Assembly (NCBI GenBank): GCA_016874835.1
Contig: VGTB01000009.1
Coordinates: 1 to 37,347 of the forward strand
Reading direction: 5' to 3'
DNA: 37,347 nucleotides
Origin: Deltaproteobacteria bacterium
GTDB taxonomy: Bacteria > Desulfobacterota > Syntrophia > Syntrophales > UBA2185
The notes under the pieces are model-generated. The model saw nothing but the letters and a program-made list of their open reading frames with translations. It was not told where the DNA came from and did not search any database. Position 1 is the first letter of the stretch; every line of letters begins with the position of its first letter. Both the position numbers and the translations under genes were made by a program. Below, one piece after another: positions 1 to 8,511 of the stretch.

Positions 1-1
1 T

Positions 2-30
2 GAAGCACCTCCTTCCGGTGCTTCTCTTTT
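2..30 (+). terminator. Rho-independent terminator of a gene left of the window
   Basis: An 8-bp perfect stem (GAAGCACC at 2-9 with GGTGCTTC at 17-24) has a 7-nt loop and is followed by TCTTTT. This is the usual form of an intrinsic terminator reading rightwards. It would end a plus-strand gene whose coding part lies outside the window. If the repeats at 45-98 are an insertion-element end, this may terminate the transposition genes, but that link is inference. Confidence 0.6.
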
Positions 31-44
31 ATCCTATCTCTCGA

Positions 45-98
45 GGGGGATGACATAATCACATTGCAATTAGGGGGTGACATAATCATATTGCATTC
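45..98. repeat. Two-copy direct repeat, possible insertion-sequence end
   Basis: Two imperfect copies of about 26 bases lie side by side, at 45-70 and 73-98. Both contain a run of G followed by TGACATAATCA, then C or T, then ATTGCA. Closely spaced subterminal repeats with a TGACA core are typical of the ends of IS21-type insertion sequences, so this could be the right end of an element that continues left of the window. No transposase is visible here, so the identification is tentative. It could also be an operator with two binding sites. Confidence 0.4.
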
Positions 99-104
99 AC
101 ATTT

Positions 105-2453
<2,349 letters not shown>

Positions 2454-2485
2454 TCACTCCCGCGCATGGGAGGAATCTCAATGTT

Positions 2486-2755
2486 CTACTTGACCAACTT
2501 CAGATCGGGCTTTTTCTTCGGAGGCGTTTCCTGCGGGTCTCTTTTGTGGTGAAGTGTAAGGATATTCTCGTTAAATATATGGTTTTTCACCCGTACGGAA
2601 TTAATGATGAAAAAGATTATCACCGATTTTTCCCACTCCCTCGTCGTGTCAAAATGCTCCATTTTACGCTTGTATTTATCCAACAGGCCGCTCAGGGACG
2701 CCTCATCAAGACTGAGGATGGATTCCGCCATCTTATCTAATGCGGACTCGATCAT
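2486..2755 (-). CDS. Small conserved-looking protein of unknown function upstream of ligA
   Basis: I do not recognise this 89-aa protein. It has a mostly helical, charged N-terminal half with leucine spacing (LDEASLSGLLDKYKRKMEHF), a hydrophobic centre (SVIIFFIINSVRVKNHI) too short and too mixed to be a sure membrane helix, and a proline/lysine-rich C-terminal tail (PPKKKPDLKLVK). The ATG at 2755 has an AGGGAG about 11 nt upstream, and a reasonable promoter lies at 2788-2816 on the same strand. It sits 44 nt before ligA on the same strand and may share its transcript. The basic tail could contact nucleic acid, but that is speculation. Confidence 0.7.
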   Translation of the reverse strand: MIESALDKMAESILSLDEASLSGLLDKYKRKMEHFDTTREWEKSVIIFFIINSVRVKNHIFNENILTLHHKRDPQETPPKKKPDLKLVK

Positions 2756-2787
2756 GGTCCATACACTCCCTCTCTGGATTCGGGCAC

Positions 2788-2816
2788 ATACTATAAACCT
2801 CTCATAATAAAGTCAA
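2788..2816 (-). promoter_or_regulatory. Sigma70-like promoter for the 89-aa gene and ligA
   Basis: On the minus strand TTGACT (2816-2811) is followed after 17 nt by TAGTAT (2793-2788). A TATAGT at 2795-2790 gives an alternative 15-nt spacing. The predicted start near 2781 leaves a short leader before the ATG at 2755. Confidence 0.5.
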
Positions 2817-2936
2817 ACTAAAACCTCGGAAATCTCCCCTTCATACAAATACTGCATAATGTTCATCACGATACCGGGGAGGTATAACCAGGCGATGTGA
2901 ATTGTCAGTCACTCTCAGTCCGGTCCCAAATAATGC

Positions 2937-2964
2937 TTGTCTTTTTATCACGTATCTATATAAT
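2937..2964 (+). promoter_or_regulatory. Sigma70-like promoter for the phosphodiesterase gene cluster
   Basis: TTGTCT (2937-2942) is followed by a 16-nt spacer and a perfect TATAAT (2959-2964). Transcription would start near 2971, ahead of the AAGGAG at 2981-2986 and the ATG at 2992. It is divergent from the promoter at 2788-2816. Confidence 0.6.
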
Positions 2965-2991
2965 TCCTTCGCAATGCGGGAAGGAGTAGGG

Positions 2992-3477
2992 ATGAAAATA
3001 GGTGTGATATCAGACACGCATCTTGCGGGGTACGATGAAGGGCTCAAGCGTCTTCTGAATGGTCATTTTCTGGACGTTGATCTAATTTTACACGCCGGGG
3101 ATCTGGTTGATATCGGGGTCCTTGATATTTTCGCGGGGAAGGATGTAAGAGCGGTCTGCGGCAATATGGATCCGCCCTCTGTGAGGCGGGTGCTCCCCGA
3201 GAGGCTGATGTTCAATCTGAACAATTTTACCATAGCCCTCATCCATGGTTGGGGCATGCCCTTCGGGATCGAGAATAAATTATTGAAGGAAATAGGGCGT
3301 GTTGATTGTTTGATTTATGGCCATACGCACCGTGCGGCCAATGTGGTAAGAGACGGCGTCCTTTTTTTCAACCCGGGATCGGCGACGGATAAGCGTTTTG
3401 CAACTCTCAATACCGTGGGTATCCTTGAGGTGGGAAAAAGGATAAAAGGGAAAATAATAGAACTGAAAGAAACGTAG
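2992..3477 (+). CDS. YfcE/MJ0936-type metallophosphoesterase
   Basis: This 161-aa protein is a calcineurin-like phosphoesterase of the small YfcE family, which hydrolyses phosphodiesters with two metal ions; the cellular substrate is unknown. All the family metal motifs are present: D8-x-H10 (SDTH), D37 (HAGD), N58 (GNMD), H85 (IHGWG) and H111-x-H113 (YGHTH). The start at 2992 is chosen over an upstream ATG at 2902 because it gives the family N-terminus (MKIGVISDTH) and has AAGGAG five to six nt before it; the upstream extension would also overlap the promoter. It is first in a plus-strand run with the HIT, LapA and Mut7-C genes. Confidence 0.9.
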   Translation: MKIGVISDTHLAGYDEGLKRLLNGHFLDVDLILHAGDLVDIGVLDIFAGKDVRAVCGNMDPPSVRRVLPERLMFNLNNFTIALIHGWGMPFGIENKLLKEIGRVDCLIYGHTHRAANVVRDGVLFFNPGSATDKRFATLNTVGILEVGKRIKGKIIELKET

Positions 3478-3488
3478 AGTTTCGTGAA

Positions 3489-3974
3489 GTGGAAAAGTTA
3501 TACGCCCCCTGGAGGATGACTTACATAAGAGGTGAAAAGCCCGTGGGCTGTATATTTTGCAAAGATTCATGCAGGTGTGATGACCTCATCCTTTTTGAGG
3601 GGGAAACCGCGTTTGTGATGATGAATCGCTATCCGTATATAAGCGGGCATCTCATGATCGTACCTTACAGGCACGTAAGCCGGATGGAAGACCTCAGTTC
3701 AGAAGAGAAATTAGAGGTATTTAATTTGCAGGATATTTCCGTCAGGGTCTTAAACGATGCACTGCACCCGGATGGGTTCAATATAGGGATGAATCTGGGG
3801 AAAGCAGCAGGTGCGGGTGTTGATGACCATATCCACGTGCATATCGTTCCGCGCTGGAGCGGGGATACCAATTTCATGAGTGTCCTGGGAGATGTACGAG
3901 TAATCCCCGAAGACATTTACAAAACATGGGAAATTCTTCTCCCCTACTTCAAAAAATACCATCGGGAGGTCTGA
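3489..3974 (+). CDS. HIT-family nucleotide hydrolase/phosphorylase
   Basis: The protein (161 aa) carries the histidine-triad motif HIHVHIV with H114, H116 and H118, of which the last is the family's nucleophile for nucleoside phosphoramidates or Ap4A-type dinucleotides. It is longer than Hint proteins (about 115 aa) and resembles the HIT proteins annotated as Ap4A phosphorylase-like. An N-terminal cysteine cluster (C21, C24, C28, C30) could bind zinc; the first pair (CIFC) is common in the family. The start is a GTG at 3489, 11 nt after the previous stop, with no strong ribosome-binding site. The next gene starts one base after its stop codon. Confidence 0.9.
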   Translation: MEKLYAPWRMTYIRGEKPVGCIFCKDSCRCDDLILFEGETAFVMMNRYPYISGHLMIVPYRHVSRMEDLSSEEKLEVFNLQDISVRVLNDALHPDGFNIGMNLGKAAGAGVDDHIHVHIVPRWSGDTNFMSVLGDVRVIPEDIYKTWEILLPYFKKYHREV

Positions 3975-3975
3975 G

Positions 3976-4296
3976 ATGAAGGTCATTTATACGATCGTTG
4001 TGGTTCTGATTATGTTGTTTATCATTACTTTTTCCCTCGAGAATACGTTTCCTGTTCAGTTGAGGTACTATGATCTTATTAATGCGAAAATTCCCGCGTA
4101 TATGCTTATTTTCATCTCTTTTCTTGTGGGAGTTGTCTTTACGGGGTTCATGGGGATTGTGGAGCGCTTCAGATTGAACAGGACGATCAATAAGCTGAAT
4201 AAAACAATCAGAGAACTCAGAAGAGAAGTAAGGGATACGAAAAAAGAACCTTTCGATGATCTGGAGGATGTGAAGTCTCCCGGTGTGCAGGATTGA
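3976..4296 (+). CDS. LapA-domain (DUF1049) inner-membrane protein
   Basis: This 106-aa protein has the LapA/YciS layout: a first membrane helix (about 4-22), a short extracytoplasmic stretch with the family-like NTFPVQLRYYDL segment, a second helix (about 41-64) and a cytoplasmic coiled coil (about 66-93) rich in R, K and E. In Escherichia coli LapA works with LapB in controlling lipopolysaccharide synthesis; no lapB is next to it here. The ATG is preceded by GGGAGG (3964-3969) inside the HIT gene, suggesting translational coupling. Confidence 0.85.
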   Translation: MKVIYTIVVVLIMLFIITFSLENTFPVQLRYYDLINAKIPAYMLIFISFLVGVVFTGFMGIVERFRLNRTINKLNKTIRELRREVRDTKKEPFDDLEDVKSPGVQD

Positions 4297-4319
4297 TTGC
4301 AGTCTGGAAGTGCTGAAGA

Positions 4320-4787
4320 GTGAAGTTTATCGTTGATGCGAATCTGGGAAAACTTGCAAAATGGTTGCGTATTTTAGGGTATGACACTGCGTACCACAGG
4401 GGTACGGTGGACCGAGATTTTCTGAGAAAGGCCGAGAAGGAGGGTCGTATCGTTCTCACGAGAGTGAGAAGTATGTCAGAAAGGCAGTTCTCAGGCCGGC
4501 TTGTTGTCATTTACAGCGAACATGTCCGGGACCAGCTCAGGGAGGTAGTGGAAACACTCTCTCTTGCAGTGAATCCCGAACGGGTACTGAGCATTTGTCT
4601 CAAGTGCAATGAGAGTCTGGAAGAGATTCCCCGGGAGGAAGTTGCCGGACTGGTTCCCGATTATGTGTTCGCAAGTCATCCTGAGATGCATATATGTCCC
4701 CGCTGCAAAGGGGTATTCTGGCCCGGTACCCACGTCCAGAACGTTCATAATGTACTCAGGACGCGCATTCTGCGTCATCCCCCCTGA
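4320..4787 (+). CDS. Mut7-C (DUF82) PIN-like RNase-domain protein with zinc ribbon
   Basis: The 155-aa protein matches the Mut7-C family: an N-terminal PIN-like nuclease fold beginning FIVDANLGKLAKWLRILGYD (catalytic-type D6), then a C-terminal zinc ribbon with C93/C96 and C126/C129. Acidic residues D31 and D33 are present. In the family the segment after the next strand usually reads LTRD; here it is LTRV, so one acidic residue of the active site seems missing. The start is a GTG at 4320, 23 nt after the LapA stop. Its last 32 nt overlap the end of the opposite-strand Mog-like gene. Its RNA target is unknown. Confidence 0.88.
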   Translation: MKFIVDANLGKLAKWLRILGYDTAYHRGTVDRDFLRKAEKEGRIVLTRVRSMSERQFSGRLVVIYSEHVRDQLREVVETLSLAVNPERVLSICLKCNESLEEIPREEVAGLVPDYVFASHPEMHICPRCKGVFWPGTHVQNVHNVLRTRILRHPP

Positions 4788-5244
4788 TTTTTTCAATAGC
4801 GTGCACGAGAGCGGGAAGGATCACTGATAAGTTCTCGCGAACTCCTCTCGGGCTGCCCGGAAGGTTGACGATAAGGGAACAACCCCGTATTCCCACTACC
4901 GCTCTCGAGATCATCGCGTGCGGCGTGATGGAAGCGCTCACCAGGCGCATTGCTTCGGCCATGCCGGGGACTTCTCTCTCAATCACTTCCAACGTTGCGT
5001 CCGGTGTGACATCCCTCGGGCTGACGCCGGTGCCTCCCGTGGTGATGATCAGCTCAAGATTCTTGTTATCCGAGCAGTCTAACAGAATTTCTTTGATCAT
5101 GTCTTTTTCGTCGGGGATGATCGTTGTGAAGACGGCTTCGGCACCGATTGTGCTGAGCATGTGCGCAACCTCCTGGCCGCTCATGTCTTCCCTTTCTCCG
5201 CGGAAACCTCTGTCACTCACCGTAATTACTGCCGCGCGAATCAT
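4756..5244 (-). CDS. MogA/MoaB-family molybdopterin adenylyltransferase
   Basis: The 162-aa protein belongs to the MogA/MoaB family, which adenylates molybdopterin before molybdenum insertion in cofactor synthesis. The family motifs are visible: ITVSDRG near the N-terminus, TTGGTGVSPRDVTPDAT in the nucleotide-binding loop, and NLPGSPRGVRENL near the C-terminus. The start at 5244 is chosen over an upstream ATG at 5328 because it gives the family N-terminus (MIRAAVITVSDRG) and lies just after the EF-G-like stop, with GGAACAAGAG ahead of it. Whether it acts like MogA or MoaB cannot be told from the sequence. It is co-directional with, and 4 nt behind, the EF-G-like gene. Confidence 0.9.
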   Translation of the reverse strand: MIRAAVITVSDRGFRGEREDMSGQEVAHMLSTIGAEAVFTTIIPDEKDMIKEILLDCSDNKNLELIITTGGTGVSPRDVTPDATLEVIEREVPGMAEAMRLVSASITPHAMISRAVVGIRGCSLIVNLPGSPRGVRENLSVILPALVHAIEKIRGDDAECAS

Positions 5245-5248
5245 AGGA

Positions 5249-7327
5249 TTACTCTTGTTCCTTCTTTGATTCGGCGATAATTTTTTCCGCGATAAAAGGA
5301 GGAACTTCCTCGTAGTGGGAATGTTCATACGTGAACGTTCCCCGGCCGCTGGTCATTGAGCGAATGTCCGGTGCGTATTTCAGGATTTCTGCCAGAGGAA
5401 CCTGGCCTTTGATGATCTGATTGGCTCCTTTGGAATCCATCCCAAGAACTCGCCCGCGCCGGCTGTTCAGATCACCGATGACGTCTCCCATGTATTCATC
5501 GGGGATTTCTATGTAAATGTTCACGATAGGTTCTAAAAGTACCGGCTGGCAGGCCATGACCCCTTTTTTGAACCCCAGTGATCCGGCTATTTTGAACGCC
5601 ATTTCTGAGGAATCAACGGTATGGTAGGTTCCGTCAACCAGGGAAACTTTTACGTCGACGACGGGATATCCTGCGAGCACCCCCTCTGTCATGGCTTCAA
5701 CAATACCCTTCTCGACCGCAGGTCGGTACTGCTGGGGAATGACGCCGCCCACGATTTTATCGACAAATTCAAATCCTCCACCCCTGGGGAGTGGTTCTAT
5801 GTCAAGCCAGCAGTCGCCGTACTGTCCGCGACCGCCCGACTGTTTCTTATATTTGCCCTGTACATTCGTTTTTCCTTTAATTGTTTCTTTATAAGGAACC
5901 TTGGGTGTTTTCAGGCTTACCTCAACACCGAACTTGCGTTTCATTTTTTCAATGGTTACCTCAATATGAACCTGCCCCATACCGGAAAGGATCATTTCCT
6001 TGGTCTGATCATTCCTGTGAAATGTAATGGCCGGGTCCTCTTCGATTATGCGGTTGATTGAGGAAACGATTTTCTCTTCGTCGCCCCTGCTCTTCGGTGT
6101 TACCGCGAAAGACATGATGGGGGGGGCGGGGATTACTTTTTCAAACACAACGGGGGCCTTTTCGGTGCATATGGTATCACCGGTGGCGGTATCTTTCAGT
6201 TTGGCAACAGCGGCGATATCTCCGGGCACAAGCTGTTCCACCGCTTTCTGGGTTTTTCCCTCAAGCAAAAAAATACTCCCAAACCTCTCAGATGATTTTC
6301 GTGACGCGTTATGGAATGTCGCATCGGAGGAGATCATTCCGGAAAAAACGCGGAATATTGTGAGCCGGCCTGCATAGGGATCCGCGATTGTTTTAAAGAC
6401 CATTGCGGAAAAAGGTGCAGACTCATCCGGATTTCTTACCTCAACATTATCCGTTCCCGGCTTTTTACCGGCCACAGGGCCGCGATCCACCGGTGAGGGG
6501 AGGAAGTTGACGATGGTGTCCATGAGGGATGAAACACCGATATTTTTCAGCGCTGAACCGCACACCAAGGGCACAAGGCCTCCGGACAGCACCGCGGCCC
6601 TCAAGCCCTTCTTCAACTCATCACCGCTCAGCTCTCCCGTTTCAAGGTACTTGTCCATCAACGATTCATCACATTCCGCGACATCTTCCACCATATTTTC
6701 CCGGTATTTTTCGACCAGCTCCGACATGTCGGGTGGGATGGCCTCTGCTTTGAAAGACCCCTTGAGATCATCAAAAACGAACGCTTTCAGTTGTATGAGA
6801 TCCACAATGCCCTTGAAGGTGTCTTCTTTGCCGATTGGCAGAAAGAGGGGAGTGGCCTTCTTCCCGAGGCGTTCCGGGATGCTTTTCATAACTCCGGCAA
6901 AATCAGCCCTTTCGCGGTCCATTCTGTTGATGAAAATTATCCGGGGGAGCTTATATTCATCAGCATATTCCCAGACCTTCTGGGTTTGAAATTCAACACC
7001 TCCGACGGCGTCTATAATCACTATGGCACTGTCGCAGATGCGAAGGCAGCTTTTCGTGTCGAACGCGAAATTGGAATCTCCCGGGGTATCCAGGATATTG
7101 ATTTTATGCTTTTCCCATTCGAAAAAGTTGGCGGCGGCGTTAATGGAGATGTGCCGCTTCTGTTCTTCCGGTTCAAAATCCATGGAGGAGGTTCCTTCAT
7201 CAACCCTTCCCGGTCGATCCGTCTTGCCTGAAATGTAAAAAAGTGATTCACACAGCGATGTCTTCCCCGTTGCTCCGTGTCCTACGATCGCCACATTTCT
7301 AAGCAATTTGGGGTCATATTTATACAT
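5249..7327 (-). CDS. EF-G-like translational GTPase (FusA2-type)
   Basis: This 692-aa protein has the five-domain layout of elongation factor G. The G domain shows the P-loop GHGATGKT (16-23), DTPGD (80-84) and an NRMD (134-137) where NKxD is usual; the switch I region reads KRHISI instead of the canonical RGITI. These departures, and the location away from rpsL/rpsG/tuf, point to the EF-G paralogue group (often called FusA2) rather than the main translocase. Its substrate is the ribosome, but its precise role is not established. The start at 7327 is preferred over an upstream in-frame ATG at 7420 because AAGGAG lies about 6 nt before it. A TTGACT at 7410-7405 on this strand may belong to its promoter, but no good -10 follows. 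Confidence 0.9.
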   Translation of the reverse strand: MYKYDPKLLRNVAIVGHGATGKTSLCESLFYISGKTDRPGRVDEGTSSMDFEPEEQKRHISINAAANFFEWEKHKINILDTPGDSNFAFDTKSCLRICDSAIVIIDAVGGVEFQTQKVWEYADEYKLPRIIFINRMDRERADFAGVMKSIPERLGKKATPLFLPIGKEDTFKGIVDLIQLKAFVFDDLKGSFKAEAIPPDMSELVEKYRENMVEDVAECDESLMDKYLETGELSGDELKKGLRAAVLSGGLVPLVCGSALKNIGVSSLMDTIVNFLPSPVDRGPVAGKKPGTDNVEVRNPDESAPFSAMVFKTIADPYAGRLTIFRVFSGMISSDATFHNASRKSSERFGSIFLLEGKTQKAVEQLVPGDIAAVAKLKDTATGDTICTEKAPVVFEKVIPAPPIMSFAVTPKSRGDEEKIVSSINRIIEEDPAITFHRNDQTKEMILSGMGQVHIEVTIEKMKRKFGVEVSLKTPKVPYKETIKGKTNVQGKYKKQSGGRGQYGDCWLDIEPLPRGGGFEFVDKIVGGVIPQQYRPAVEKGIVEAMTEGVLAGYPVVDVKVSLVDGTYHTVDSSEMAFKIAGSLGFKKGVMACQPVLLEPIVNIYIEIPDEYMGDVIGDLNSRRGRVLGMDSKGANQIIKGQVPLAEILKYAPDIRSMTSGRGTFTYEHSHYEEVPPFIAEKIIAESKKEQE

Positions 7328-7434
7328 GGGAACTCCTTTCTCTTGTTGCAGTTGACTCGTTTTCCATAAAGGCGGTCTGTAGCGTATTCCTCCTTTCAAA
7401 GTCAAGTCAATTTTCCACACGAGAGGTAATCCCC

Positions 7435-7462
7435 TTGACTTTTGCCATTATTATGATATGAA
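7435..7462 (+). promoter_or_regulatory. Weak candidate promoter for the M23 peptidase gene
   Basis: TTGACT (7435-7440) is followed after 16 nt by TATGAA (7457-7462). The region lies between the divergent EF-G-like and M23 genes. The -10 is a partial match, so this is a candidate only. Confidence 0.35.
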
Positions 7463-7514
7463 TGTCACCCTAATCTTTTTTTCAATTCCTGAGGTGAACA
7501 AGAAGGGAAAAAGA

Positions 7515-8420
7515 ATGCCTAAAAATTTTTATACCTTTCTTATTATCCCCCAGAATAAGAATTCTACTAAAAAGATTACGATATCGAACACTTTTCTGAA
7601 GGTTGTTGTCGTGTGTGTCGCGGCGATCCTTCTGTGTTCCATGTATATGTATTACGATTACCTCACGATCAAGAGGGAAAAGGCAGAGCTTGCCCGTTTG
7701 AGGAAAATGACCAGGGAACATAAAGTACAGATCCAGGGGTTGGCTGAGAGGATCGATAATTTTTCCCAGAGGATGGATGAACTTTCCCAGCTGGACAAAG
7801 AGATAAGGACATTAGTACAACATGACGACAGGCGCTACAAAGGTCAGTTGCTGGGTATTGGCGGCTCTATCAGTGATGAGGCACGAATCAAATCGATATA
7901 TGACAATGATCAGGAGAGGGTATTGAGTGATATCCGCCAGACCGTTGATCAACTGACGGACGATGCGCACGGTCAGAAGAAAAGTTTTTCTGAACTGATC
8001 ACTTTTTTGAAGAGACGCAAGTCAATACTGGCAGCAACTCCATCCGTCTGGCCGGTTCATGGCTGGGTGACATCGGAGTTCGGGTACAGAAAGTCGCCGA
8101 TGAGCGGGATGAGAGAATTTCACAAAGGTATCGATATTGCGGCGCGGAACGGTACGGTGATTGCGGCGCCTGCCGACGGTATTGTAAAAGAGGTGAGTTT
8201 TGACCGGGAAATGGGTCGAATGGTGAGAATTGATCACGGATACGGGATGTCCACAGGGTACGGCCATCTTTTAAAAATCACGGTGCAGCAGGGAAGCATG
8301 GTGAAAAGAGGGGATCGGATCGGGCATGTGGGAACGTCGGGTCGAACAACAGGTTCTCATCTTCACTACTCTGTGATGCTCAATAACGTTCCGGTGAACC
8401 CGCGGAAGTACATACAGTAA
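7515..8420 (+). CDS. Membrane-anchored M23 peptidase (LytM-type murein hydrolase)
   Basis: The 301-aa protein has a short cytoplasmic N-terminus, one membrane helix (about 28-46), a coiled-coil stalk (about 50-165) and a C-terminal M23 metallopeptidase domain. The zinc ligands are visible as H203-x3-D207 in HKGID and H284 in HLH (282-284), so it should be an active endopeptidase on peptidoglycan cross-links in the periplasm. The start at 7515 is chosen over 7458 because the N-terminus (KNFYTFLIIPQNKNSTKKI) is typical of the group and AAGGGA lies about 8 nt upstream. A terminator-like hairpin follows, and then secA. Confidence 0.92.
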   Translation: MPKNFYTFLIIPQNKNSTKKITISNTFLKVVVVCVAAILLCSMYMYYDYLTIKREKAELARLRKMTREHKVQIQGLAERIDNFSQRMDELSQLDKEIRTLVQHDDRRYKGQLLGIGGSISDEARIKSIYDNDQERVLSDIRQTVDQLTDDAHGQKKSFSELITFLKRRKSILAATPSVWPVHGWVTSEFGYRKSPMSGMREFHKGIDIAARNGTVIAAPADGIVKEVSFDREMGRMVRIDHGYGMSTGYGHLLKITVQQGSMVKRGDRIGHVGTSGRTTGSHLHYSVMLNNVPVNPRKYIQ

Positions 8421-8474
8421 TCCTCTTTCCTGAACATATTGAATGAAACGCACAGTATTATTTTGAATCATGAC

Positions 8475-8499
8475 CCGGTAGATATACCGGTTTTTTTTT
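8475..8499 (+). terminator. Intrinsic terminator or attenuator just before secA
   Basis: A 6-bp perfect stem (CCGGTA 8475-8480, TACCGG 8485-8490) with the loop GATA is followed by nine T (8491-8499). The secA ATG is only 12 nt further on. It may end the peptidase transcript. Since no promoter can fit between it and secA, it may equally act as an attenuator in the secA leader. Confidence 0.75.
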
Positions 8500-8511
8500 A
8501 AGGGATGGTAC

